A model generated the notes under the pieces. It saw only the letters and a list, made by a program, of their open reading frames with translations. It was not told the origin of the DNA and did not search any database. A DNA stretch of 64,000 nucleotides, from contig NZ_JBHTLI010000001.1 in assembly GCF_042678405.1 (NCBI RefSeq), positions 682,001 to 746,000 on the forward strand, read 5' to 3'. Made by a program: the position numbers and the translations under genes. How positions within the stretch are numbered: position 1 is the stretch's first letter; each line of letters begins with the position of its first letter. Source of the DNA: Salegentibacter_A chungangensis (GTDB lineage Bacteria > Bacteroidota > Bacteroidia > Flavobacteriales > Flavobacteriaceae). Shown piece by piece: positions 43,097 to 52,707 of this stretch.

Positions 43097-44944
43097 ATGT
43101 GCGGAATTGTAGGATATATTGGACATAGGGATGCCTATCCCATTGTCCTGAAAGGGCTTCAGCGTTTGGAGTATCGAGGATATGACAGTGCAGGAATTGC
43201 GCTATTTGACGGAGCTGAGCTAAAAATGAGCAAAACCCAGGGTAAGGTTGCCGACTTAAAGAATAAACTGGAAAGTGAAATAAATACCAGCGGAACTGTT
43301 GGGATTGGTCATACCAGATGGGCCACACATGGGGAACCTAACGATGTTAACTCTCACCCACATTACTCTAATTCCGGAGATCTTGTGATTGTTCATAACG
43401 GAATTATAGAAAATTACGATGCCCTTAGAAAAGAGCTGAAGTCTCGTGGATATACCTTCACCAGTGACACCGATACCGAGGTTCTTGTTAACCTGATTGA
43501 GGATGTGATCGTGAAAGAAGGCGTGAAGCTTGGGAAAGCAGTGCAAATAGCGCTTAACCAAACGGTTGGTGCCTATGCTGTTGCTGTTTTTAACAAGTCT
43601 AAACCAGACGAGATTGTTGTGGCGCGGTTAGGAAGCCCGCTTGCCATCGGGGTTGGGGAAGATGAATTTTTTGTCGCTTCAGATGCATCTCCATTTATCG
43701 AATTCACCAATAACGCGATCTACCTTGAAGACGGGGAGATGGCTGTTGTGAGAAGAGGTAAGCAGGTGAAAGTTAGAAAGATCAAAGATGACTCTTTGGT
43801 GGACCCTTACGTCCAGGAGTTGCAGCTTAACCTTGAAGAAATAGAGAAAGGTGGTTACGATCACTTCATGCTGAAAGAGATCTATGAGCAACCCAATGCG
43901 ATAAGCGATACCTATAGGGGGCGTATGTTGCCGGATCAGGGTATAATAAAAATGGCAGGTGTTGATGATAATATTGACAGAATCGCCAATGCAAAACGAA
44001 TTTTGATCGTTGCCTGTGGGACTTCCTGGCACGCCGGGCTCGTAGCCGAATATATTTTTGAAGATCTTGCCAGAATTCCTGTTGAAGTGGAATATGCTTC
44101 AGAATTCAGGTACCGTAACCCTATCATTACCGAGAATGACGTGATCATTGCGATCTCTCAAAGTGGTGAAACTGCCGATACAATGGCGGCTATCAAGCTT
44201 GCTAAGGAAAAAGGAGCTTTCGCTTTTGGGGTATGTAATGTGGTTGGTTCTTCAATTTCCAGAGAAACCCACGCTGGGGCTTATACCCACGCGGGGCCTG
44301 AGATTGGGGTGGCTTCAACCAAAGCTTTTACAACCCAGATCACAGTATTAACCCTTATGGCGCTTAAGCTGGCCAAGCATAAAGGAACGATCTCTAATTC
44401 AGATTTCAGGTATCATTTGCAGGAGCTGGAAAGAATTCCGGGGAAAGTGAAAGAATCTTTAGAATCTGATAATCATATCAAGGTGATCTCAGATATCTAT
44501 AAAGATGCTCGCAATTGCCTGTATTTAGGAAGGGGTTATAACTTCCCTGTTGCGCTGGAAGGGGCATTAAAACTTAAGGAGATCTCTTATATACACGCTG
44601 AAGGTTATCCTGCTGCCGAAATGAAGCACGGGCCTATCGCGCTTATAGATGAGCAGATGCCGGTAATTGTGATCGCTACCAGAAAAGGACATTACGAAAA
44701 AGTGGTAAGTAATATTCAGGAGATCAAATCCAGAAAAGGAAAGATCATCGCTGTGGTTACCGAAGGAGATACCGAAGTGAGGGAGCTTGCAGATCACGTG
44801 ATCGAAGTTCCGGAAACTATCGAATCTTTAACGCCGCTTTTAACTACTATTCCGTTGCAGTTACTGTCTTATCATATAGCAGTAATGCTTGGGAAGAATG
44901 TGGATCAGCCGCGTAACCTTGCAAAATCGGTTACTGTAGAGTAA
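43097..44944 (+). CDS. glmS: Glucosamine-6-phosphate synthase (isomerizing)
   Basis: It makes glucosamine 6-phosphate from fructose 6-phosphate and glutamine for peptidoglycan and lipopolysaccharide. The glutaminase domain begins with Cys2 (MCGIVGYIG) and contains GIGHTRWATHG. Two SIS domains follow (about residues 290-430 and 460-600) with ACGTSWHAG, SQSGETADT and the C-terminal AKSVTVE. The 615-residue length is normal. No ribozyme leader is visible; only 18 bp separate it from the DUF4270 gene. Confidence 0.98.
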   Translation: MCGIVGYIGHRDAYPIVLKGLQRLEYRGYDSAGIALFDGAELKMSKTQGKVADLKNKLESEINTSGTVGIGHTRWATHGEPNDVNSHPHYSNSGDLVIVHNGIIENYDALRKELKSRGYTFTSDTDTEVLVNLIEDVIVKEGVKLGKAVQIALNQTVGAYAVAVFNKSKPDEIVVARLGSPLAIGVGEDEFFVASDASPFIEFTNNAIYLEDGEMAVVRRGKQVKVRKIKDDSLVDPYVQELQLNLEEIEKGGYDHFMLKEIYEQPNAISDTYRGRMLPDQGIIKMAGVDDNIDRIANAKRILIVACGTSWHAGLVAEYIFEDLARIPVEVEYASEFRYRNPIITENDVIIAISQSGETADTMAAIKLAKEKGAFAFGVCNVVGSSISRETHAGAYTHAGPEIGVASTKAFTTQITVLTLMALKLAKHKGTISNSDFRYHLQELERIPGKVKESLESDNHIKVISDIYKDARNCLYLGRGYNFPVALEGALKLKEISYIHAEGYPAAEMKHGPIALIDEQMPVIVIATRKGHYEKVVSNIQEIKSRKGKIIAVVTEGDTEVRELADHVIEVPETIESLTPLLTTIPLQLLSYHIAVMLGKNVDQPRNLAKSVTVE

Positions 44945-44968
44945 TCTGCATTAAGATCAATGATATAC

Positions 44969-45006
44969 AAAACCTCTCCGTAAGAAAACGGGGAGGTTTT
45001 TTATTT
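44969..45006 (+). terminator. Terminator after glmS
   Basis: AAAACCTCTCCGT pairs with ACGGGGAGGTTTT (44969-44981 with 44988-45000) and T residues follow. The rest of the gap to 45211 holds the atpD promoter and leader and nothing else that I recognise. Confidence 0.88.
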
Positions 45007-45106
45007 TTCACCGGCTTGAATATCAGGAAATGCCTCAGTTTTTCTGCGCTCGTGAAAGGGGTGAAAAAGTTATGAAGAGATCGGTATGATTTTATCAATA
45101 AAAAAC

Positions 45107-45114
45107 TATCTTTG
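45107..45114 (+). promoter_or_regulatory. -7 box before atpD
   Basis: TATCTTTG matches TAnnTTTG. The leader to the atpD ATG would be about 95 nt and is A/T-rich. No clear -33 TTG was found. Confidence 0.45.
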
Positions 45115-45211
45115 CAGCCTGAAAAAGACCTGCGTGGAATTTATTTTTTTATAAATCAATCGGATAGGTTTTTTTAAGATTTTAAAATACTAAACATTAA
45201 AGAATTAGATA

Positions 45212-46723
45212 ATGTCTAAAGTCACAGGTAAAGTTGCCCAAATTATTGGTCCTGTAGTTGACGTTGTGTTCGACTCAGAAAACGCTGAATTGCCAAAGAT
45301 TTACGATTCTTTGGAAATTACAAGAAAAGACGGTTCCATATTAGTACTGGAAGTGCAGTCGCACATTGGTGAAGATACCGTAAGAACTATTTCAATGGAC
45401 TCTACCGATGGATTGAGTAGAGGGGTTGAAGTTTTATCAACCGGAGCGCCAATCCAAATGCCGGTGGGTAAAGATGTATATGGTCGTTTGTTCAACGTAG
45501 TTGGTGATGCCATTGATGGATTAGGAAATCTTCCTAAAGCCGGAAAAGATGGTCTTCCAATTCACCGTGAAGCACCAAAATTTGAGGATTTATCTGTTTC
45601 TACTGAAGTGCTTTTTACCGGGATCAAGGTTATTGACCTTATCGAGCCTTATGCAAAAGGTGGTAAGATTGGACTATTCGGTGGTGCCGGGGTAGGTAAA
45701 ACAGTACTTATTCAGGAATTGATTAACAATATTGCAAAAGGTCACGGTGGTCTTTCGGTATTTGCCGGTGTAGGTGAACGTACCCGTGAAGGAAACGACC
45801 TTTTGAGAGAGATGCTTGAATCTGGTATTATCAAATACGGAGACGACTTCTTGCACTCTATGGAAGAAGGCGGATGGGACCTTAAGAAAGCCGATAAGGA
45901 GGCGATGAAAGAATCTAAGGCTACCTTCGTATTCGGACAGATGAATGAACCTCCTGGAGCACGTGCTCGTGTGGCTCTTTCTGGTCTTACTATTGCGGAG
46001 TACTTCCGTGATGGAGCCGGAGAAGGTCAGGGGAAAGACGTTCTTTTCTTCGTAGATAACATTTTCCGTTTTACCCAGGCAGGTTCTGAGGTGTCAGCAC
46101 TTCTTGGACGTATGCCATCAGCGGTAGGATACCAGCCAACGCTTGCAACCGAGATGGGTGCAATGCAGGAGCGTATTACTTCTACCAAGAACGGATCTAT
46201 TACATCTGTACAGGCGGTTTACGTACCTGCGGATGACCTTACTGACCCGGCGCCAGCAACAACCTTTGCCCACCTGGATGCGACAACAGTACTTTCCCGT
46301 AAGATTGCCGAGCTTGGTATTTACCCGGCGGTAGATCCTCTTGATTCAACTTCAAGGATTCTTACTCCGGAGATCTTAGGGGATGAGCACTATAAATGTG
46401 CGCAAAGAGTAAAAGAGTTGCTGCAGCGTTATAAGGAATTACAGGATATTATTGCGATCCTTGGTATGGAAGAGCTTTCAGAAGAAGATAAGCTTGCCGT
46501 ATCACGTGCAAGACGTGTTCAGCGTTTCCTTTCTCAGCCATTCCACGTAGCCGAGCAGTTTACCGGGCTTAAAGGAGTGCTTGTAGATATTAAAGACACC
46601 ATTAAAGGCTTTAATATGATTATGGACGGAGAGCTTGATAAGTATCCTGAAGCTGCCTTTAACCTTAAGGGAACTATTGAAGAAGCTATCGAGGCCGGAG
46701 AGAAAATGCTTGCTGAAAACTAA
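45212..46723 (+). CDS. atpD: ATP synthase F1 subunit beta
   Basis: The catalytic subunit of F1. Walker A is GGAGVGKTVLIQ near residue 155. Other markers are GERTREGNDL, the Walker B-type DVLFFVDNIFRFTQAG and the ALLGRMPSAVGYQPTL segment. Its 503 residues are slightly longer than in E. coli because of a Bacteroidota-type insertion around EEGGWDLKKADKEAMKES. In this phylum atpD and atpC form a unit separate from the other ATP synthase genes, as here. Confidence 0.98.
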   Translation: MSKVTGKVAQIIGPVVDVVFDSENAELPKIYDSLEITRKDGSILVLEVQSHIGEDTVRTISMDSTDGLSRGVEVLSTGAPIQMPVGKDVYGRLFNVVGDAIDGLGNLPKAGKDGLPIHREAPKFEDLSVSTEVLFTGIKVIDLIEPYAKGGKIGLFGGAGVGKTVLIQELINNIAKGHGGLSVFAGVGERTREGNDLLREMLESGIIKYGDDFLHSMEEGGWDLKKADKEAMKESKATFVFGQMNEPPGARARVALSGLTIAEYFRDGAGEGQGKDVLFFVDNIFRFTQAGSEVSALLGRMPSAVGYQPTLATEMGAMQERITSTKNGSITSVQAVYVPADDLTDPAPATTFAHLDATTVLSRKIAELGIYPAVDPLDSTSRILTPEILGDEHYKCAQRVKELLQRYKELQDIIAILGMEELSEEDKLAVSRARRVQRFLSQPFHVAEQFTGLKGVLVDIKDTIKGFNMIMDGELDKYPEAAFNLKGTIEEAIEAGEKMLAEN

Positions 46724-46733
46724 AATAAGTTAG

Positions 46734-47027
46734 ATGTATTTAGAAATAGTAACTCCTGAAGCAGTAGTTTTTAAAGCGGAAGTTGATGCGGTAAAAGTTC
46801 CCGGTGTGAACGGGGAATTTCAAATGCTGAACAATCACGCTCCTATTGTTTCCAGTTTAGCTGAAGGAGAGGTGAAGATCAACCTTACTTCTGATAACAG
46901 GAAGGTTTTAGAAGAATTGTCTGAAGACTTCCGAAAAGATGCTGCCAATAACAGTGTGTTGTATTATACCATTGATGGCGGAGTTCTTGAAATGAAAGAT
47001 AACAGAGCCATTATTTTGGCAGACTAA
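46734..47027 (+). CDS. atpC: ATP synthase F1 subunit epsilon
   Basis: A 97-residue epsilon subunit of F1, covering mainly the N-terminal beta-sandwich (MYLEIVTPEAVVFKAEVDAV, PGVNGEFQMLNNHAPIVSSL). The usual C-terminal two-helix arm, which inhibits ATP hydrolysis in E. coli, is missing, as is common in Bacteroidota. It begins 10 bp after atpD. Confidence 0.94.
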   Translation: MYLEIVTPEAVVFKAEVDAVKVPGVNGEFQMLNNHAPIVSSLAEGEVKINLTSDNRKVLEELSEDFRKDAANNSVLYYTIDGGVLEMKDNRAIILAD

Positions 47028-47047
47028 TCTGAAAAGATCATTTAATA

Positions 47048-47086
47048 AAAAAGTAAAGCCGGGTTTTGCCCGGCTTTACTTTTTTA
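47048..47086 (+). terminator. Strong terminator after atpC
   Basis: A near-perfect 16-bp stem (47048-47063 with 47069-47084) around TTTTG, closed by T residues. It insulates atpDC from the mrp operon. Confidence 0.92.
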
Positions 47087-47291
47087 TAGGTATTAATTTC
47101 AGTTTAATTAAATTAGGAATTATCAGCAGATTTTAAACTTTAAGAAATCAATTTTGAAGGTATCTTCAGGTATTTAAGAAACCTGTTGTAAATTTCAAAT
47201 TTTAGAATATAAAAAAATAGCAACCTTCTATCTCCGGTTTAATGTGATTATTTTAAGTAAAAGCTGAACCTAAAAACTTAATTATAACTCT

Positions 47292-47299
47292 TATATTTG
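47292..47299 (+). promoter_or_regulatory. -7 box before mrpA
   Basis: TATATTTG matches TAnnTTTG exactly and lies 27 bp before the mrpA ATG. The -33 element is weak (CTG 25 bp upstream). Positions 47087-47291 are A/T-rich and hold no gene. Confidence 0.5.
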
Positions 47300-47326
47300 C
47301 GGGGAACGGAATTTTTTTAGAAAAAG

Positions 47327-49636
47327 ATGCTAACAGCAATACTTTCAGGCTTTTTATTCGCAATTTTTTTGGTGTTCGCGGGGAAGATTTTCAAAGGAAA
47401 ATTCGCCGTTCTTACAGCATTGCTCCCTCTGGGGCTTTTTCTTTATTTTACACAATTCCTCTCTGATGTAGCAAATGGAAAGGTGATAACCAAGACTATT
47501 GAGTGGGTTCCCTCCTTTGGGGCAAGTCTCAGTTTTACCTTAGACGGCTTGTCTTTACTGTTTTCCCTTATGATAACGGGGATTGGTTTTCTGGTGTTTG
47601 CCTATACTGCAGCTTATTTAAAACGACATACATATCTGGACAGATTCTATGGTTATCTCAGCGTCTTTATGGCGGCTATGCTTGGCCTGGTATTGTCCGA
47701 TAATCTTATCACCTTATTTGTATTCTGGGAACTAACAAGCATTAGCTCTTTTTTCCTTATTGGGTTTAATAATACAAATCCGGCTTCCAGGAAATCGGCA
47801 TTAACAGCATTGGGTGTTACGGGTCTTGGTGGAATGTTTCTGCTGGCTGCCGCCCTCTTGCTGGGTAATATTTCCGGAACTTATAGTATTGCCGAAATGC
47901 TCACAATGAAAGAAGCTATAGGCGGAAGTGAATATTACTGGCTTGCGGTAGTGCTCCTTTTTGGTGCAGCTTTTACCAAGTCTGCCCAGTTTCCATTCCA
48001 TTTCTGGCTTCCTGGGGCTATGAAGGCTCCAACACCGGTTTCTACCTATCTGCACTCTGCAACGATGGTAAAGGCCGGGGTTTATCTTTTAATGCGTTTT
48101 ACACCTGTTCTGGGTGGGCAGGATATATGGAACACTACGCTTATTGCAGTAGGAGGTGTTACGATGCTGTATTCTGCTTTTCATTCGGTTTTCAGGACAG
48201 ACCTCAAAGGGATCCTTGCATATTCTACAATTTCAGCCCTTGGAATCCTGGTGTTTTTAACGGGACTTGGGACCAGCGAGGCCTTTCTTGCCGCTGCTAT
48301 CTTTATTGTAGTGCACGCACTTTATAAAGCTACCCTGTTCCTGGTAACGGGAGTAGTAGACCTTCAGTCAGGAACCAGGGATACCACGGTGTTGTCCGGG
48401 CTTAATAAAGTAATGCTTCCCGTTGGGATCGCAGGTTTTCTTGCTGCAATCTCCAGTGCCGGAATTCCGCCAAGTATTGGTTTCCTTGGGAAAGAGCTTA
48501 CTTATGAGGCGACTATGCACGCCGGCGGACTTACTATTTTGCTGGTGGTGGCGATTGTCCTTACAAAAATATTATTGCTGTGGGCCGGGTTCGTGGCAGG
48601 AATAAAACCATTTACCGGAAAACTGCCGGAGAAATTTTCTGAAGTAAAAATGCCCAGCGTTCTTATGTGGGTGCCACCGGTATTATTGGCTTTACTGGGG
48701 ATCATTTTTGGTGCTTTTCCCGCAATTATAGAAGCACCGCTCATTAAGCCTGTGGTAAAGGCGCTTGGAGGGGATGCAGGAGAGCAGCATCTTGCCCTGT
48801 GGCACGGTTTCAATATGGTTTTCGTGCTTAGTTTGATCACAATTGGAGTCGGGACCCTGCTGTATTTTATACTTAAACCTTCTTCCAGGAAAGAAGACGC
48901 TATGGCCAGATTGGATTTTATTGCTCCGGAAAACCTGATGTGGAAATTCAACAGGGCTTTCAGCTGGTTTTCGAACTTGTGGACCAATATTTTTCAGAAC
49001 GGATACCTGCGAAATTATGTTGCGATAATCATCCTTTTTATGGTGGTTCTTGTAGGTTATACCTTGCTTATAAGCAGCAAGATGGTAATTGACTACAGTA
49101 GCCTTGCCGAGGTTACCGCTTATGAGATTGCAATTATGCTTATTATGCTGCTGTCAATTCTGTTCACTGTATTTACAGATTCGAGGTTGGCAGCCGTTGC
49201 AGCAATGGGGATCGTAGGTCTGGCAATTTGTGCCATCTTTGTGTTTTACAGTGCGCCTGATCTTGCGATGACGCAATTTTCGATAGATACACTAACTGTA
49301 ATTCTCTTCGTGCTTGTACTCTACAGGCTTCCAAAGTATCTGAAACTTTCCGATTATAAGATGAGGATCAGAGACGGAGTGTTGTCTTTGCTTTTCGGAG
49401 CTTTAATCACGCTTCTGGCGCTTGAAGTACTTTCGGAACCTGCAAATAGCGATATTGCGGACTTTTATGCCAAAAACGCATATCTTATGGCGCACGGAAA
49501 GAATGTGGTGAATGTGATCCTGGTAGACTTCAGGGGAACTGATACTATGTTAGAAATTTCGGTACTTGCTATTGCAGCCATTGGGGTTTTTGGTCTGTTG
49601 AAATTAAGACTTAAAACTTCAGACAGGGTTAAATAA
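47327..49636 (+). CDS. mrpA: Mrp Na+/H+ antiporter subunit A
   Basis: A 769-residue membrane protein homologous to NuoL, the largest subunit of the multi-subunit Mrp cation/proton antiporter. The antiporter core (about residues 100-420) carries FWLPGAMKAPTPVSTYLHSATMVKAG and FHSVFRTDLKGILAYSTIS. The C-terminal part has the DUF4040/MbhD-like segment (FYSAPDLAMTQFSIDTLTVILF, near 640) and the MbhE-like end (NVVNVILVDFRGTDTMLEISVLA, near 725). So A carries both of the domains usual in the fused type. First gene of a seven-gene operon with its own promoter box. Confidence 0.95.
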   Translation: MLTAILSGFLFAIFLVFAGKIFKGKFAVLTALLPLGLFLYFTQFLSDVANGKVITKTIEWVPSFGASLSFTLDGLSLLFSLMITGIGFLVFAYTAAYLKRHTYLDRFYGYLSVFMAAMLGLVLSDNLITLFVFWELTSISSFFLIGFNNTNPASRKSALTALGVTGLGGMFLLAAALLLGNISGTYSIAEMLTMKEAIGGSEYYWLAVVLLFGAAFTKSAQFPFHFWLPGAMKAPTPVSTYLHSATMVKAGVYLLMRFTPVLGGQDIWNTTLIAVGGVTMLYSAFHSVFRTDLKGILAYSTISALGILVFLTGLGTSEAFLAAAIFIVVHALYKATLFLVTGVVDLQSGTRDTTVLSGLNKVMLPVGIAGFLAAISSAGIPPSIGFLGKELTYEATMHAGGLTILLVVAIVLTKILLLWAGFVAGIKPFTGKLPEKFSEVKMPSVLMWVPPVLLALLGIIFGAFPAIIEAPLIKPVVKALGGDAGEQHLALWHGFNMVFVLSLITIGVGTLLYFILKPSSRKEDAMARLDFIAPENLMWKFNRAFSWFSNLWTNIFQNGYLRNYVAIIILFMVVLVGYTLLISSKMVIDYSSLAEVTAYEIAIMLIMLLSILFTVFTDSRLAAVAAMGIVGLAICAIFVFYSAPDLAMTQFSIDTLTVILFVLVLYRLPKYLKLSDYKMRIRDGVLSLLFGALITLLALEVLSEPANSDIADFYAKNAYLMAHGKNVVNVILVDFRGTDTMLEISVLAIAAIGVFGLLKLRLKTSDRVK

Positions 49637-49662
49637 TATTAGAACTAAAAGAATATAAATCA

Positions 49663-50076
49663 ATGAGAACCATAATACTTAAAACAGCTTCCAATTACCT
49701 GTTGCCGGTGTTGCTGCTGTTCTCTGTTTTTATCCTGCTTCGCGGCCACTATTTGCCGGGCGGAGGTTTTGTGGGAGGTCTTGTTGCTTCTATTGCCTTC
49801 GTGTTGCATTCCTTTGCTAACGGACTTGGGGATACTAAAGACCTTATAAAATTCCATCCTGGCTTTTTAATGCCTGTAGGGCTCGCTTTGGCATTTTTGA
49901 GCGGCTTGTCCCCCTTGATCTTGTTCGATGAACCTTTTATGACCGGTTTATGGATGCACAATCCTTTGCCGGTAATAGGAACCATTGGGTCTGCCCTGTT
50001 CTTCGATATGGGGGTTTACCTGGTAGTGGTGGGAGTGACCCTCACTATAATTTTCACAATCTCAGAATCAGCATAA
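49663..50076 (+). CDS. mrpB: Mrp antiporter subunit B
   Basis: A 137-residue protein with four membrane helices, MnhB-type: NYLLPVLLLFSVFILLRGHYLPGGGFVGGLVAS is the typical opening. It lies 26 bp after mrpA and 3 bp before mrpC. Confidence 0.94.
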   Translation: MRTIILKTASNYLLPVLLLFSVFILLRGHYLPGGGFVGGLVASIAFVLHSFANGLGDTKDLIKFHPGFLMPVGLALAFLSGLSPLILFDEPFMTGLWMHNPLPVIGTIGSALFFDMGVYLVVVGVTLTIIFTISESA

Positions 50077-50079
50077 ACT

Positions 50080-50433
50080 ATGGAAATTCTATTAGCTATT
50101 ATGGTTGGGGTTCTTTATGCTGCCGGGATTTATATGATCTTGCGTCGAAGCCTGGTAAAGCTTATCATCGGGATCATCCTGCTTGGGAACGGTGCCAACC
50201 TGCTTATATTTTTACTGGGAAGGATCACCAAAGGGGCTCCGCCAATAATTCCTGAAAACTCAAAGGTTTTTATTGAAGCCTATGCCGATCCTGTGCCCCA
50301 GGCATTGATATTGACCGCAATCGTAATTAGTTTCGGGTTACAGTCTTTTGCCATTATTCTTGTGAAAAGAGCTCACAAAGTGGTGAAAACCGATGATCTG
50401 GATGAAATGAACGCAACCGACGAAGATTCATGA
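50080..50433 (+). CDS. mrpC: Mrp antiporter subunit C
   Basis: A 117-residue NuoK-like subunit with three membrane helices. LLGNGANLLIF and the segment DPVPQALILTAIVISFG are the family markers. The stop overlaps the mrpD start by 4 bp. Confidence 0.95.
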   Translation: MEILLAIMVGVLYAAGIYMILRRSLVKLIIGIILLGNGANLLIFLLGRITKGAPPIIPENSKVFIEAYADPVPQALILTAIVISFGLQSFAIILVKRAHKVVKTDDLDEMNATDEDS

Positions 50434-51956
50434 CACAACAATTAATTATATATCCGTTACTGCTTCAGCTTCTTTTGAGCATTATCTTAATGTTCTTCTG
50501 GAAAAAGATCGAATGGCAGCGTGTAATAAGTATTGTGGGGAGTGCTGTGGTTCTTGGTGTAGCCACCCTGGTGTTCTATTATATCTGGCAGAACGGAACT
50601 CAGACCATTCAGGCCGGTAGCTGGAAAGCTCCGTTTGGGATCACTTTCGTTGCCGATGCCTTTGCAGCCACCCTTGTACTGTTAACCTCAATTTCGGGGC
50701 TTGCAGTTTCCTGTTTTTCTTCGGCCTCTGTAATCCCTGACAGGCTGAGATTTGGTTATTTTCCAATATTCCATTTCCTGTTACTTGGATTAACCGGAGC
50801 TTTTTTAACAGGAGATATCTTTAACCTCTATGTATGGTTCGAGATCATTATTATCAGTTCATTTGTACTTATTACCATTGGTGGAGAGAAAGCACAGCTG
50901 GAAGGGGCTGTAAAATATTTTACCCTGAATATCCTGGCGTCCATTATTTTTCTTACTGCTATTGCGGTAACTTATGGGTTGACGGGAAGCCTTAATATGG
51001 CCGATCTTGCCCTTAAAGTTCCTGAATTAAAGAATCAGGGTCTGGTAGATGTGGTAGCTATTCTGTTTATGATAGGTTTCGGAATCAAAGCCGGGGTTTT
51101 CCCGCTTTATTACTGGCTGCCTGCCTCATACCATACTCCGCCTTCGGCTGTTTCCGCTATTTTTGGTGGTTTGTTGACTAAGGTTGGAGTTTATGCCTTG
51201 ATAAGGGTGTTCAGTCTTGTTTTTCCTGAAAATGCTTTCTTAAGTCAAATCCTTCTCATAATAGGAATTCTAACGCTCTTTAGCGGTGGAGCTGGTGCAC
51301 TTGTTCAGAATAACATCAGAAAGATATTTTCATACCTCATTATTTGCCATATCGGGTATATGATAGCAGGTCTTGGGATGTTCACTAAAGTGGCCATTGC
51401 AGGTGCCATTTTTTATCTTATTCACGATATTGTGGTAAAGACCAACTTGTTTATGATAAGCGGGCTTATCTACCGAATTAAAGGCTCTAACAGTATGCGG
51501 AACCTGGGTGGTTTCTACTCACAGTATCCCAGACTGAGCTTATTGATCTTTATTCCGCTGTTTTCCTTGGTGGGGATTCCGCCATTGTCCGGGTTCTGGC
51601 CCAAATTATCACTTATAAGCGCCGGTTTTACCAATGGAAATTATATTACCGTGGCGGCTATAATATTTGCCAGTTTTATCACCCTCGTGATTATTGCCAG
51701 GTTCTGGTCTGAGGTTTTCTGGAAAAACCCCGAAGAAAGACCGGAAAACCCGAAATTTGAATATTTCAGGGATATCCGTAAATTACGTAAAGTACAGTTT
51801 GTGGCTCCAATAATTTTTCTGAGTCTTGTATCTCTTTATATAGGTTTTGGAGCAGAGCATATACAGGTGCTTTCAACAAGAATTGCAGATGAGCTTTTAA
51901 ACACCCAGCAGTATGTAGATGCTGTGTTGAATAACCAATCTCAAACAATGCACTAA
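50430..51956 (+). CDS. mrpD: Mrp antiporter subunit D
   Basis: A 508-residue NuoM/NuoN-like subunit with about 14 membrane helices. Markers include NLYVWFEIIIISSFVL (with the key Glu in helix 5), GIKAGVFPLYYWLPASYHTPPSAVSAIFGGLLTKVG, and GIPPLSGFWPK. With mrpA it forms the proton-path part of the complex. The stop codon overlaps the next start by one base. Confidence 0.96.
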   Translation: MTQQLIIYPLLLQLLLSIILMFFWKKIEWQRVISIVGSAVVLGVATLVFYYIWQNGTQTIQAGSWKAPFGITFVADAFAATLVLLTSISGLAVSCFSSASVIPDRLRFGYFPIFHFLLLGLTGAFLTGDIFNLYVWFEIIIISSFVLITIGGEKAQLEGAVKYFTLNILASIIFLTAIAVTYGLTGSLNMADLALKVPELKNQGLVDVVAILFMIGFGIKAGVFPLYYWLPASYHTPPSAVSAIFGGLLTKVGVYALIRVFSLVFPENAFLSQILLIIGILTLFSGGAGALVQNNIRKIFSYLIICHIGYMIAGLGMFTKVAIAGAIFYLIHDIVVKTNLFMISGLIYRIKGSNSMRNLGGFYSQYPRLSLLIFIPLFSLVGIPPLSGFWPKLSLISAGFTNGNYITVAAIIFASFITLVIIARFWSEVFWKNPEERPENPKFEYFRDIRKLRKVQFVAPIIFLSLVSLYIGFGAEHIQVLSTRIADELLNTQQYVDAVLNNQSQTMH

Positions 51957-52432
51957 TGAAGAACAGGTTTGTATCGAATCTTTTACTCACCTTTATCTGG
52001 GTGGCTCTTACAGGCGATTTTTATTTCGCAAATTACCTGTTTGGATTCATCCTGAGCTTTTTTATTATGTGGCTCATTACCGGTGGGCGTGGCAGGGCAA
52101 AATATTTCACCCTTGTTCCCAGCCTTATCGGGTTTTTATTGTTCTTCCTGTATGAATTGATAAAAGCGAATATACAGGTGGCTTATGAAGTAAGTACCCC
52201 GCATTACAAGATGTCACCGGGAATAGTGAAAATTCCTCTGGATGTGAAATCAAATGTTGGGATCACCTTGCTGGCCAACCTTATTTCTTTAACTCCCGGA
52301 ACCTTAAGCCTGGATGTCTCTAACGATAAAAAGGTGCTTTTTGTGCACGCGATGTATATTACCGATAAGGAGGAGTTTATAAAAGGAATAAAGAACGGAT
52401 TTGAAAAACGTATTTTGAATATATTGAGATGA
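51956..52432 (+). CDS. mrpE: Mrp antiporter subunit E
   Basis: A 158-residue subunit with two N-terminal hydrophobic helices and a cytoplasmic domain containing ISLTPGTLSLDVSNDKKVLFVHAMYI, the MnhE signature. It overlaps mrpD by 1 bp and mrpF by 4 bp. Confidence 0.94.
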   Translation: MKNRFVSNLLLTFIWVALTGDFYFANYLFGFILSFFIMWLITGGRGRAKYFTLVPSLIGFLLFFLYELIKANIQVAYEVSTPHYKMSPGIVKIPLDVKSNVGITLLANLISLTPGTLSLDVSNDKKVLFVHAMYITDKEEFIKGIKNGFEKRILNILR

Positions 52433-52707
52433 CGCTGGACGACTATCTATATTACGTGATTTTACCAATACTGGCCCTGGCCTTATTGCTGATATTTTAT
52501 CGGTTTTTGAAAGGACCAAGTATTGCAGATAAGATCATTGCCGTAGACCTCTCTATTACCACCGGAATCGGGATCATAGGGATCTATACCATAGTAAGTG
52601 ATCAATCCACCTTGTTGGATACGGCTATGATACTTGGCCTTATCGCATTTTTAAGTACGGTGGCTTTCTCATATTATCTCGAAAAAAGAAGCAGAAAAAA
52701 GAAATGA
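52429..52707 (+). CDS. mrpF: Mrp antiporter subunit F
   Basis: A 92-residue protein with three membrane helices. The FLKGPSIADKIIAVDL segment after the first helix is the MnhF signature, followed by LLDTAMILGLIAFLSTVAFS. It overlaps both neighbours by 4 bp. Confidence 0.94.
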   Translation: MTLDDYLYYVILPILALALLLIFYRFLKGPSIADKIIAVDLSITTGIGIIGIYTIVSDQSTLLDTAMILGLIAFLSTVAFSYYLEKRSRKKK